From Acidimicrobiaceae bacterium (GTDB lineage Bacteria > Actinomycetota > Acidimicrobiia > Acidimicrobiales > MedAcidi-G1), in assembly GCA_002687745.1 (NCBI GenBank), contig NZBE01000011.1:87352-151351 (forward strand): 64,000 bases of DNA. Reading direction: 5' to 3'. Below are positions 48,067 through 57,433 of this stretch, piece after piece. The position numbers and the translations under genes are program-made. The notes below the pieces were generated by a model, which was not told where the DNA came from, searched no databases, and worked only from the letters and a program-made list of their open reading frames with translations. Each line of letters starts with the position of its first letter. The first letter of the stretch is position 1.

Positions 48067-49113
48067 TCATCCTCGATCCTGTTGGCTGTTCAGGTTGGGT
48101 GATACCTCGTGCACCTGGTGGACCACCTGTTCGAGCACGGCCGGGTCGGTCTCCGGCAGCACGCCGTGGCCCAGGTTGAACACATGGCCCGGATGCCCGT
48201 TGTTGCGACGGAGGATGTCTGCCACCTCGGCCTCGACCACGTCTATCGGCCCCAGGCATACGGCAGGGTCCAGGTTGCCCTGGAGCACCGTGTCGGGGCC
48301 GAGGCGGTCACGGGCGACGTCGATGGGGATCCGCCAGTCGACACCGACGACGTCGCAGCCCGTGTCGGCCATGAGGTGGAGGATCTCGCCGGTGCCGACC
48401 CCGAAGTGGATGCGGGGCACGTCCGGTATGGCCTCGAATACGCGCCTGGTTGCCGGTTGCACGAAACGCTCGTAGGCGGCCGGGCTGAGGGCTCCGGCCC
48501 AACTGTCGAACAACTGCACAGCTGCGGCACCGGCGTCGATCTGGGAACGAAGCGACGAGATCGCCAGGTCCGTCAGGCGGTCGATCAGCCTGAACCACAG
48601 GTCGGGGTTGCCGGACATCAGGGCCTTCGTGCGTCCGTAGGTGCGTGAGGGTGACCCCTCGATCAGGTAGGAGGCCACGGTGAACGGGGCCCCTGCAAAG
48701 CCGATCACCGGCACGGGAGACTCGTCGACCAGGATCTTCAGGGCCTCGACCACATACGGGGTGTCGACCTCGGGCTCCAGTGGGCGGAGCCTCTCAAGGT
48801 CTGACTGGTCGGCAAAGGGCTGTTCCACCACCGGGCCGACGCCGGGCCTCACGTCGACGCCGAATCCGATGGCGCTCACCGGAACAACGATGTCGGAATA
48901 GAGGATCGCAGCATCGACTCCGTACCGGAGGACCGGCTGGAGCGTCAACTCGGCGGCCAGGGAAGGGTCGGCGATGGCATCCAGGATGCTTCCCTCACCC
49001 CGGACAGCCCGGTACTCGGGCAGCGACCTGCCGGCCTGCCTCATGAACCAGACCGGAGTGCGGCCATGGGGAAGCCCCCGACAGGCTGCAAGGAACGGGT
49101 CGGTGCTGGTCAC
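48067..49113 (-). CDS. hemE: uroporphyrinogen decarboxylase
   Basis: PVWFMRQAGRSLPEYRAVRG, AAILYSDIVVP, GFAGAPFTVASYLIEG, FNLGHGVLPETDP. GTG start. Confidence 0.96.
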   Translation of the reverse strand: MTSTDPFLAACRGLPHGRTPVWFMRQAGRSLPEYRAVRGEGSILDAIADPSLAAELTLQPVLRYGVDAAILYSDIVVPVSAIGFGVDVRPGVGPVVEQPFADQSDLERLRPLEPEVDTPYVVEALKILVDESPVPVIGFAGAPFTVASYLIEGSPSRTYGRTKALMSGNPDLWFRLIDRLTDLAISSLRSQIDAGAAAVQLFDSWAGALSPAAYERFVQPATRRVFEAIPDVPRIHFGVGTGEILHLMADTGCDVVGVDWRIPIDVARDRLGPDTVLQGNLDPAVCLGPIDVVEAEVADILRRNNGHPGHVFNLGHGVLPETDPAVLEQVVHQVHEVSPNLNSQQDRG

Positions 49114-49119
49114 GTGCCG

Positions 49120-49125
49120 ACGCTA
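49120..49125 (-). promoter_or_regulatory. candidate leaderless -10 element TAGCGT, 6 nt before hemE GTG 49113
   Basis: TANNNT close to the start, minus strand. Confidence 0.5.
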
Positions 49126-50100
49126 CCGAGGCGCACTCTTCGCCGCCTGTTCCAGGAGGCCACGAGCCGTGGCCGAGCGTGGATGTGAAAGGCATGCCCG
49201 GGCCGACAGCGCCGCACCCTCGCAGATGTCGCCCATTGAGGCACGGTCCATGTCGCCACCGTTGCGAACCTCGAGGTCGATGGCGGTTGGCTGCACGACC
49301 AGCACGGTCGTGTTCCTGGAGCGGATCGCCTCGACCTCGCGGCGGAGTGTTCGGCTGTGCCATGCCCGACCGGCCGGTCCGTCGGGCCATGCCGAGGCAC
49401 TCGGAACGGCGGTCATCGACGAGGAGACGACCACCAGGTCCAGCCCCAGCATGGACAGCAGGTCGGCGTTGGTGGTCGAGTGCGAGCCGCCGTCAACGTA
49501 GCGGTCGCCATCGATGGCAACAGGGGCGAGGTGGCCTGGAACCGCCGACGAGGCCTGTACCGCCTCGCCGATCCCGGCGTCGACGTCGTCGCGGCCGAAC
49601 ACCACCCGCTTACCGGAATCGAGGTCGACGGCACAGATCCAGGTCGCATCCCGGGGCCACGGGCCGGGGTGCACCTGGTCGGCGCGCTCAGCGATGGTCG
49701 CACCCGAGATGGTCCCCTCGGGAAGGAGACCGGCGATGGCCACCACGGGTCTGGGCCTCCTGGAACTGAGCAACTCCCGGATGGGGAGCATCGGGTTGAC
49801 CGGCCACCACGCACCGGTCCGGTCGATCGCTGGTGGGATGTCGAGCCTGGTGGTGACCCGTCCGGCGATGTCCTGGCCCTCGGAGCTGAGCGGTGAACCC
49901 GTGCAGTTCGCAGCCAGGTCCGTGGCGGCGAGGCCGGCCCTCAGCGAGATGGCGGTGGATGCACCGGCCGAGGTGCCCACTATGACATCGGCGGTGCGGG
50001 GATCCCAGGCGGTGGCCTCCGAGATGGCAGCCAGCACCCCGGCGTGGAATGCGGCGGCGTGCATGCCGCCGGCGCTCAGGACAAGGCCGATGCTCGTCAC
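49123..50100 (-). CDS. patatin-like phospholipase family protein
   Basis: GLVLSAGGMHAAAFHAGVLAAI, VIVGTSAGAS (GxSxG), DRYVDGGSHS (DGG). Confidence 0.88.
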   Translation of the reverse strand: MTSIGLVLSAGGMHAAAFHAGVLAAISEATAWDPRTADVIVGTSAGASTAISLRAGLAATDLAANCTGSPLSSEGQDIAGRVTTRLDIPPAIDRTGAWWPVNPMLPIRELLSSRRPRPVVAIAGLLPEGTISGATIAERADQVHPGPWPRDATWICAVDLDSGKRVVFGRDDVDAGIGEAVQASSAVPGHLAPVAIDGDRYVDGGSHSTTNADLLSMLGLDLVVVSSSMTAVPSASAWPDGPAGRAWHSRTLRREVEAIRSRNTTVLVVQPTAIDLEVRNGGDMDRASMGDICEGAALSARACLSHPRSATARGLLEQAAKSAPR

Positions 50101-50264
50101 GGGTTGGACCTCATTGCCGCCATCGTCGCATGCAAATTCGGGTTTTCCTGCCCTCAGGTGGCATATCTGTCCCGCTGGTTCGGTCGGTCACAGACGCTGT
50201 AGAATCAATCTTCGGCCGGATTCGGGATACGCGCTCTCCGGGGAGACCGCAGCGGCCGATCACG

Positions 50265-52343
50265 GTGCAGGAGGTTGTAGCGATCCATCCGGAACTCGAG
50301 GCCGAACAGGCCTTTGTCGACAACGCATACCGGTGCCTCGACGAGGCGCGCGACCGTGCCCTCGAGTTGGTGTCGATGGTCGAGGTCGGTAGTGGCGGCA
50401 CAAACCAGGCCAGGTTCGAGCGCGAGGCCATCTGGGGCTCCGTGGCGCTCCGTCTGGAGCAGTTGGACCTCGGTGACGCGTCCCTCGTCTTTGGCCGGAT
50501 CGACCAGGAACCCGAGGTCGGCGAAGGCAGCTTCCACATCGGACGTGTAGGTGTCTGGGACGACAACCAGGAACCGGTCGTTGTCGACTGGCGTGCTCCC
50601 GTCGCCGAGGCCTTCTACAGGGCAACCGGTCCGGTTCCGATGGGCCTGCGCCGGCGCCGTCACTTTGTGAGCCGGGGCCGCACGATCGTCGGCCTCGAAG
50701 ATGAGCTCTTCGGTGACCTTGAGCGATTCCGCACCGGTGACGGCGGTGGACTTCGCGGCGAGGGTGCCCTGATCGCAGCCCTCGAATCGGCCCGGACAGG
50801 TCGACTCGGAGACATCGTCGGAACGATCCAGGCCGAACAGGACCAGATCATCCGATCGCCGCTGCCGGGTGTGATTGCCGTCCAGGGTGGCCCCGGAACG
50901 GGCAAGACGGTCGTGGCTCTCCACCGGGCTGCCTACCTGCTCTACACGCACCGGTTCCCGCTTGAGGGCCAGGGTGTGCTGGTGGTGGGGCCCAATCGCC
51001 TGTTCCTCGCGTACATCGAGCAGGTGCTTCCCTCTCTCGGTGAGGCCGGGGTGCAGCTCGCCACCCTCGGGGACATGGTCGGCGGTGTTCGTATCTCCGA
51101 CACCCGTGACGACGAGGACGTGTCCCGCCTGAAGGGCGACCTCCGGATGGTCCGCACGGTCGCCCGGGCGGCACGCACCCGCCAGCAGCCGCTTCGTGAC
51201 GATGTCCGCGTTGGCCATGGCCTGCAGTGGCTCACGGTTCCCGCTGCTGCCACCGCACCGATCATCGCCGAGGCCAGGCGCCGCTTCCGGACCCACAACG
51301 CCGCCAGACGCTTTGTCGAGGCCGAGTTCTTCGCGGTGATGGCAGAGGGCGGCCGTGGCGACCTGGACCCCGAGGGCCTGCGTGAGCGCCTGCGTGGTGA
51401 GCTGGCGGTACGCGAGGCCCTTGAGTGGATGTGGCCTGTTCTGACACCTGCCCAACTCCTGAACGACCTCTTCGGTTCCCATGCGCTGCTCCGCGCCGCT
51501 GACCCGTCCCTGACCGACGCAGAGGTTGATTCCCTGTACAGGCCCAGGGAGCAGGCACCCGGGGATCTCCTCTGGTCCGCCTCGGATGCCCCGCTCCTCG
51601 ACGAGGCCCGAGCCGTTCTGGGGCCGCGACCCGGACGTAGGGAGGAGGACATGGTGCGCACCTATGGGCACATCGTGGTCGATGAGATCCAGGACATGTC
51701 GCCCATGGACCTGCGCATGCTGGACCGTCGTTCCCTCAACGGTTCGATGACGGTCGTGGGTGACATTGCCCAGGCCACCGGTGCGTGGGCACACCACGAC
51801 TGGGACAGCATCCTCGACCACCTCCCTGACCGACGTCCGGCCCGTCGTAACGAGTTGACCGTCGGCTACAGGATTCCTGCACCTCTCATAGATGTCGCCG
51901 CACGGGTGCTCAGCAGGGCGGCGCCAGACCTGGCTCCGCCAGTGTCGGTAAGGTCCGACGGCGACCCACCCAGGTTCGTCAAGGTCGTCGACATGGCTGC
52001 CGATCTGGCCGCAGCGGTGCTGGCCGAACTGGAGGCCGTCGGGACGGGCAACCTGGCCGTCGTCGTCGCCCGTTCGCAGGTGGCCGAGGTGGAACAGGTC
52101 CTTGTTGGTGCAGGCATCGAGTTCGGCCGGCCGACCCGGAGGGGTCTGGACGAGAGGGGGGCGGTCGTGCCGGTGTCGCTGGTCAAGGGTCTCGAGGTGG
52201 ATGCCGCCCTGGTCGTCGAACCGGCGCGCATCGTACGTGAGCAGGACCAGGGGATGCGGGCCCTCTACGTGGCCCTCACCCGTGCCACAAGGCGGCTCAC
52301 GATCCTCCACACCGAGCCGTTGCCCCCGGTTCTGTCCACCTGA
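50265..52343 (+). CDS. helD: HelD-like UvrD/Rep superfamily helicase (RNA polymerase recycling factor family)
   Basis: N-terminal coiled-coil FVDNAYRCLDEARDRALEL; VGVWDDNQEPVVVDWRAPVAEAFYRAT; Walker A VQGGPGTGKTVVALHRAAYLLYTHR; VVDEIQDMSPMDLRML; GMRALYVALTRATRRLTIL. Start uncertain; the track ORF from 50049 runs into patatin. Confidence 0.88.
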   Translation: MQEVVAIHPELEAEQAFVDNAYRCLDEARDRALELVSMVEVGSGGTNQARFEREAIWGSVALRLEQLDLGDASLVFGRIDQEPEVGEGSFHIGRVGVWDDNQEPVVVDWRAPVAEAFYRATGPVPMGLRRRRHFVSRGRTIVGLEDELFGDLERFRTGDGGGLRGEGALIAALESARTGRLGDIVGTIQAEQDQIIRSPLPGVIAVQGGPGTGKTVVALHRAAYLLYTHRFPLEGQGVLVVGPNRLFLAYIEQVLPSLGEAGVQLATLGDMVGGVRISDTRDDEDVSRLKGDLRMVRTVARAARTRQQPLRDDVRVGHGLQWLTVPAAATAPIIAEARRRFRTHNAARRFVEAEFFAVMAEGGRGDLDPEGLRERLRGELAVREALEWMWPVLTPAQLLNDLFGSHALLRAADPSLTDAEVDSLYRPREQAPGDLLWSASDAPLLDEARAVLGPRPGRREEDMVRTYGHIVVDEIQDMSPMDLRMLDRRSLNGSMTVVGDIAQATGAWAHHDWDSILDHLPDRRPARRNELTVGYRIPAPLIDVAARVLSRAAPDLAPPVSVRSDGDPPRFVKVVDMAADLAAAVLAELEAVGTGNLAVVVARSQVAEVEQVLVGAGIEFGRPTRRGLDERGAVVPVSLVKGLEVDAALVVEPARIVREQDQGMRALYVALTRATRRLTILHTEPLPPVLST

Positions 52344-52377
52344 GCTCGCAGCCCTCGGGTTCGCCTGACCGGGGGGC

Positions 52378-55077
52378 CTACTCGTAGCCGATTGCGTCGA
52401 GCACGTTCAGGCGAGATGCCCGACGGGCGGGGAAGATCGCCGCCAGCATGCCGAACGCCCCTGAGACCAGCAGGTAGAAGCCCAGCCTCTGCACCGGTAT
52501 CGAGATGATGTCGACGAACGTCTCCGGAATGGCGGCGATTGCCGCCAGGCCGAACAGCACCCCCATGCCAACCCCCAGCAGGCCTCCGAACAGGGCGATG
52601 ATCACGGCCTCCCACCTGACCATGCGGCGCAGTTGGCGCCGGGTCATTCCGATGGCCCGGAGCAGGCCCAGCTCACGGGTTCGCTCGAAGATCGACAGCG
52701 CCAACGTGTTGGTGATTCCCAGCACGGCGATGAACAGCGACAACCCCAGGAACACCGTGATCACCGCCAGCAGCTGGTTCAGCTGGGCCTCGGTCGATGC
52801 CCGGAGCTCTGCCTTGTCCTCGACGGTCAGCTGCGGGTAGGCGTCGGTGATCTCCTCGACAGCCGTCCTTGCCTCGTCCATGTCGGCCGTCGGTGCGTAC
52901 ACGACCGAGACGAAGCTGTCGGGGGCATCGGGAAGGAACCGGTCGAAGGTTGCAGTGTCAAGCACCCAGTTCCCGAGCATTGAGGAGTCGGCGATGATCG
53001 CCGCCACCGTGAACGTGGCCCGTCGCCCACCCGGGAACGTGCCATTGACGGTGGAGCCGATGCCAAGGGCCAGGTCCTCGGCGGGGTCCACGTGTACCAG
53101 GACCGTCCCGTCGGTGCCGACAGCCGCCGACCCGGTGGTTGAGCCCTCTACCACCTGCAGGTCCATGTGGTCGTCGAGTACCGCCAGGTCGGCGCTCACG
53201 ATGTCCCTGTCGATTCCGTCGACCTCGAGTCCGCCGAGGCCGAAGCGGTAGCGGACCGTGGACTCGACCAGATCGGGCCTGTCGGCGCCGAGGAGGTCCA
53301 GGTCGGCTGCGAGCTGTCCGGAGAAGCCTGCAGTGGGGTCAAAGGCGTTGGTGTAGATGAACAGGTCCGACTCGACGCTGTCGTCAAGCGCCTGTACGAA
53401 CGTCGCCTTCATGGAGTCGCTCACCACGGCGGCCAGGCTGACCAGTGCAAGGCCCACCGTCAGGGCCGCAGCTGTGGCGGCCGTGCGCCTGGGGGCCCTG
53501 GCTGCGTTCTCGCGGGCCAGCCGGCCGGGCACCTTGTAGACGCGTTCGATGGGTCGGCCCACCAGGTTGGCCAGAGGGCGCGCCACGGCCGGGCTGAGCA
53601 GGTAGATGCCCATGAATGTCCCAAGTGCCCCGCCGCCGAGGGACAGGAGCAGCGGGCGCGTGTCCAACTCGGCGGTCATGCCGAGCGCCAGCAGCGCCAC
53701 GCCTGCCAGGGCTACGCCGCTGCCTACCCAGATTCGCCTGCGGAGGCCCGTGGGCGTGAGCCTGGCCTGGTCACGCAGGGCGGCGACCGGTGGGATGCTC
53801 CGTACCCGTCGCGATGGCCCCAGCGACGACAACACCGTGGCTCCCACCCCGACAACGGCTGCCACGATGATCGTGCGCGGCCTGATCGGGATGGCCCCCG
53901 GGAGGTTTCCGAAGTCGATGGTCACGAGCACCCATCGGAGGAATGCAGCCAGGAGGTAGCCGCCGATGAGGCCCAGGACGGTTGCGACGGCGCCGATTAC
54001 CACTGCCTCGAGCCGGACCGACCTGCTGACCTGGCGACCGGTCGCCCCCAGTGACCTGAGCAGGGCCAACTCGCGCACCCTCTGGCCCAGGACGATTGAG
54101 AACGTGTTGTTGATGATGAAGGCGCTGACGACGACGGCGATGATGGCGAAGGCCAACAGGACGTTCGACAGCACCGTGACGATCTGGTCGAAGTCGGCCC
54201 TGTCCTCTTCGGTGGTGGTGGCGGCCGTGACCACCTCTATCTGGGCTTCGGCGAAGGGTGCCAGCATCGCCAGCTGTTCGGCGGGGAGCGCCTGTAGTTC
54301 AGAGCGGAGTACGTCCATGGCGGCGTCGAGCCGTTGCTGGATGTCGGCCATCACCTCGGCCTCGTCGGCGTCGCTCGTAAGCGATACGGCGATCGTGTCG
54401 TAGAGGCCCTCCCGCCCGAGGAACTCCTGGGCTGTGGCCTCGTCGAAGGCACTGATGATTGCGCCCGGGGACTTGTTCTCGTCGGGCGACCCGAAGTACA
54501 CGAGGCCGACGAGGTTGAACTCCCGATTGCCGCCCGTGGCACTGACGACGTATCTCTCCCCAACCTCGAATCCGAAGAGGGAGGCTGTTCGGGTGTCGAG
54601 GACGAACTCACCGACGGTGTCCGGGTCGGAAAGGGAGCCTGTCCGGGTCGGAGCGCGGCCCTCTGCGATGTAGAGCTGGCTGAGCGTCTCATCGCCGGAG
54701 AAGTTCATCCCGAACTTGGGTCCGTTGGATGAGACGGCTGCGGGCTCACCCTCGTCGTCGATGTAGATGGGAACGACGTTGAAGGCCCTGATGCGTGGCT
54801 CGACGGCTGCGACACCGGGTATGTCGGTGGTTATGGATCGGGTCAGGTCGGCTGGGACAGGGAGGCGGTTGACCCGTTCACCTTCTCCTACTGATGTCCT
54901 GATCTCGAGGTCAAGGTCGCCGGTGATCTCGACAGCCAGCTCGTCGAAGGTGTCCCGGATGCGGTCCGTGAGGAAGAACGCCGTCGACAGGAACGCCACG
55001 CCGAGCACCACCGCCAGCGTTGTCAGTGCGTACCGGAGCTTCTGCCGGCTGATGTTGCGCAGGGTCAGGCGGAACAC
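52378..55077 (-). CDS. ABC transporter permease (FtsX/MacB-like, two FtsX domains)
   Basis: N-terminal LRNISRQKLRYALTTLAVVLGVAFLSTAFFLTDRI; VRELALLRSLGATGRQVSRSVRLEAVVIGAVATVLGLIGG and TRELGLLRAIGMTRRQLRRMVRWEAVIIALFGGLLGVGMG. Confidence 0.93.
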   Translation of the reverse strand: MFRLTLRNISRQKLRYALTTLAVVLGVAFLSTAFFLTDRIRDTFDELAVEITGDLDLEIRTSVGEGERVNRLPVPADLTRSITTDIPGVAAVEPRIRAFNVVPIYIDDEGEPAAVSSNGPKFGMNFSGDETLSQLYIAEGRAPTRTGSLSDPDTVGEFVLDTRTASLFGFEVGERYVVSATGGNREFNLVGLVYFGSPDENKSPGAIISAFDEATAQEFLGREGLYDTIAVSLTSDADEAEVMADIQQRLDAAMDVLRSELQALPAEQLAMLAPFAEAQIEVVTAATTTEEDRADFDQIVTVLSNVLLAFAIIAVVVSAFIINNTFSIVLGQRVRELALLRSLGATGRQVSRSVRLEAVVIGAVATVLGLIGGYLLAAFLRWVLVTIDFGNLPGAIPIRPRTIIVAAVVGVGATVLSSLGPSRRVRSIPPVAALRDQARLTPTGLRRRIWVGSGVALAGVALLALGMTAELDTRPLLLSLGGGALGTFMGIYLLSPAVARPLANLVGRPIERVYKVPGRLARENAARAPRRTAATAAALTVGLALVSLAAVVSDSMKATFVQALDDSVESDLFIYTNAFDPTAGFSGQLAADLDLLGADRPDLVESTVRYRFGLGGLEVDGIDRDIVSADLAVLDDHMDLQVVEGSTTGSAAVGTDGTVLVHVDPAEDLALGIGSTVNGTFPGGRRATFTVAAIIADSSMLGNWVLDTATFDRFLPDAPDSFVSVVYAPTADMDEARTAVEEITDAYPQLTVEDKAELRASTEAQLNQLLAVITVFLGLSLFIAVLGITNTLALSIFERTRELGLLRAIGMTRRQLRRMVRWEAVIIALFGGLLGVGMGVLFGLAAIAAIPETFVDIISIPVQRLGFYLLVSGAFGMLAAIFPARRASRLNVLDAIGYE

Positions 55078-55081
55078 CGGG

Positions 55082-55858
55082 TCAGCCGCCGAGGTGCTTT
55101 ACGCGGTCCAGGATGGCATCGGCGCTGGGGTCGACCATCTCGGCGACGATCTGTCCGTCGCCGAGGAACAGGACCCTGTTTGCCGTTGCCGCTGCGTTGG
55201 CGTCGTGGGTCACCATGACCATGGTCTGGTCCAGGTCGTCGACAGCCCGTCGAAGGAAGTCCAGTACCTCGCTGCCTGTCGTGGAGTCAAGGTTCCCCGT
55301 GGGTTCGTCGGCGAACACGATTGACGGTTTGCCGACGAGCGCCCGGCCAATGGCAACCCTCTGCTGCTGGCCACCGGACAACTCATCGGGCCGGTGGCCC
55401 AGGCGGTCACCGATACCGAGAGAGGAGACGAGGTTGTCCATCCAGTCGCGGTCCGGCCTGCGGCCCGCCAGGTCCAGAGGCAGCGTCAGGTTCTCGGCTG
55501 CGGTGAGGGTGGGGATCAGGTTGAAGGACTGGAAGACAAAGCCGACCTGGTCGCGACGCAGGAGGGTGAGCTCCCGGTCGGACAGGTTGCCCAGTTCCGT
55601 GTCGCCGATGAACACGCTGCCCGAGGACAGGTCGTCGAGGCCGGCAACACAGTGCATGAGCGTCGACTTGCCGGATCCCGACGGGCCCATTATCGCAGTG
55701 AAGCACCCTGCCTCGAAGCCGACGCTGACGCCGTCGAGAGCCCGGACCTCGGTGTCTCCTGTCCCGTAGACCTTCGTGCCTTCTTCCATCCTTGCAGCAG
55801 CAGGTGGTGGGCTGGAGGGGTTCGTTCCGGATGCAGATGCCTCGCTCGGGTCGTTCAT
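55082..55858 (-). CDS. ABC transporter ATP-binding protein (LolD/MacB-like)
   Basis: GPSGSGKSTLMHCVAGLD (Walker A), LSGGQQQRVAIGRALVGKPSIVFADEPTGNLDS. Confidence 0.96.
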   Translation of the reverse strand: MNDPSEASASGTNPSSPPPAAARMEEGTKVYGTGDTEVRALDGVSVGFEAGCFTAIMGPSGSGKSTLMHCVAGLDDLSSGSVFIGDTELGNLSDRELTLLRRDQVGFVFQSFNLIPTLTAAENLTLPLDLAGRRPDRDWMDNLVSSLGIGDRLGHRPDELSGGQQQRVAIGRALVGKPSIVFADEPTGNLDSTTGSEVLDFLRRAVDDLDQTMVMVTHDANAAATANRVLFLGDGQIVAEMVDPSADAILDRVKHLGG

Positions 55859-55864
55859 GCCGTC

Positions 55865-55870
55865 AGACTA
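55865..55870 (-). promoter_or_regulatory. candidate leaderless -10 element TAGTCT, 6 nt before ATG 55858
   Basis: TANNNT close to the start, minus strand. Confidence 0.5.
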
Positions 55871-55913
55871 GGTGTTCGTCCATTGGGAACCATCCGCGGA
55901 ACCGGGAGAACAG

Positions 55914-56414
55914 ATGTTGACTGAGGCGTTGCTGCGACCGGTGGAGCCGGCCGACCTGTCGACCGTGCTGGCCATTAACAACGATGCTGTGCCGGCGGTC
56001 AACCACCTCGATGCCGATGACCTGTCCTGGTTCTCAGGAGTCGCACACACCTTCCTGGTGGCATGTCATTCAGACACCGGCGACCCCGCCGGGTTCCTGA
56101 TCGGCCTGGAGGGTCCGGGGCTCGGGTACCGGAGCGACAACTACAGGTGGTTCTGCGAGCGCTACGAGCGTTTCGTCTATGTGGATCGCGTCGTGGTGGC
56201 ACCCGATGCGTGGGGTGCGGGAATAGGCAGGGCCCTGTACACCGGGTTCGTGTCGGCGGCGGACAACTATCCGGTTCTGTGCGCCGAGGTGAACCTCCTG
56301 CCCCGAAACGACCGCTCGCTGGCCTTCCATGAGGCATTCGGCTTTGTGCCGGTGGGCGAACAGGACACCGAGGGTGGATCAAGGCGGGTCCAGATGCTGG
56401 CCCTGGATCTGTGA
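55914..56414 (+). CDS. GNAT family N-acetyltransferase
   Basis: VDRVVVAPDAWGAGIGRALYTGFVSAA...NDRSLAFHEAFGFVPVGEQ. GGGAGAA lies just upstream of ATG 55914. Confidence 0.87.
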   Translation: MLTEALLRPVEPADLSTVLAINNDAVPAVNHLDADDLSWFSGVAHTFLVACHSDTGDPAGFLIGLEGPGLGYRSDNYRWFCERYERFVYVDRVVVAPDAWGAGIGRALYTGFVSAADNYPVLCAEVNLLPRNDRSLAFHEAFGFVPVGEQDTEGGSRRVQMLALDL

Positions 56415-56452
56415 CCGGTGCCTGGCGCGGAGTGTCCCGGCGCCGAGACGGT

Positions 56453-56707
56453 TCAGTCGTGGACCAGTGTGGTGCCTGCCGGGCGTAGACCCGGTTCGCC
56501 ACACGACCAGCACGGCTCGGACATGCGTCCGTGCCAGGTCACCTCACAGCGCCCACAGGTGAGGGTCACGTGGTGGGCAGGTACCCGATCCGGAACGACG
56601 GTGGTGGTTGCAGAGAGCATCGGCTGCGATGAAGGTCCTGTCGACGGGCCCGGGTGAGTGGTCGGCTGGGGGGTCCCCTGTCCGTTCAGGTGCGGCACCG
56701 GTGCCAT
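56453..56707 (-). CDS. small zinc-ribbon-like protein
   Basis: LTCGRCEVTWHGRMSEPCWSCGEPG with two CxxC pairs. TAGGGT lies 7 nt before ATG 56707. Confidence 0.6.
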   Translation of the reverse strand: MAPVPHLNGQGTPQPTTHPGPSTGPSSQPMLSATTTVVPDRVPAHHVTLTCGRCEVTWHGRMSEPCWSCGEPGLRPAGTTLVHD

Positions 56708-56714
56708 GCGCGGC

Positions 56715-56720
56715 ACCCTA
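56715..56720 (-). promoter_or_regulatory. candidate leaderless -10 element TAGGGT, 7 nt before ATG 56707
   Basis: TANNNT close to the start, minus strand. Confidence 0.5.
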
Positions 56721-56835
56721 ACCAGACCCCGCGCGTGTGGGGGTGACCCCCGAAACTTCCCGTAGCCTCTCCTTGTCAGGAGTGCCGGTTGCGATTGCCT
56801 GTCGTTTCGGTGCCCCACCAGACTGGAGACCCCAA

Positions 56836-57393
56836 GTGACAGACAACACGCCCGCGGCCGATTCGTCGGGAGAGCGTCGGACATCCTTTGACGGCCCGCC
56901 CCCGATGACCATCGACCCTGACAGGACCTACACGGCCGAGATGGTCACCTCGCTTGGGTCGATGACGATCCACCTGGATCCCAGGAGGGCGCCGAAGACC
57001 GTCAACAACTTCGTGTTTCTGGCAGGCTGCCGGTACTACGACAGCATCGTGTTCCACCGGGTGATCAACGGCTTCATGATCCAGGGCGGTGACCCGGAGG
57101 GGAGTGGAAGGGGTGGACCCGGCTACAGGTTCGAAGACGAGCTGCCGGCGCCGGGACGCTACGAGATCGGATCCCTCGCCATGGCCAACGCCGGACCCGA
57201 CACCAACGGAAGCCAGTTCTTCATCGTCACCGGAGCCAGCGGCGTGGGCCTGCCACCCAGCTACTCGCTCTTCGGACAGGTGGTAGCCGGCCTTGAGGTC
57301 GCCGATGCCATCCAGAACGTGGCAACCGGCCCCGGCGACCGACCGCTGACCGACGTGGTGATCGAGTCGGTGACCGTAACCGTCGGCGACTGA
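56836..57393 (+). CDS. peptidylprolyl isomerase (cyclophilin type)
   Basis: KTVNNFVFLAGCRYYDSIVFHRVINGFMIQGGDPEGSGRGGPGYRFEDE, ANAGPDTNGSQFFIV. GTG start proposed. Confidence 0.94.
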   Translation: MTDNTPAADSSGERRTSFDGPPPMTIDPDRTYTAEMVTSLGSMTIHLDPRRAPKTVNNFVFLAGCRYYDSIVFHRVINGFMIQGGDPEGSGRGGPGYRFEDELPAPGRYEIGSLAMANAGPDTNGSQFFIVTGASGVGLPPSYSLFGQVVAGLEVADAIQNVATGPGDRPLTDVVIESVTVTVGD

Positions 57394-57433
57394 CCACAGG
57401 ATCGAACCAGCAGATCAGACAGAGGGAGCAACA

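Noticed and set aside
50205-52310. 701-aa minus-strand ORF antisense to helD
   Set aside because: Low-complexity translation with no recognisable domain; typical antisense shadow ORF in high-GC DNA opposite a well-supported gene.
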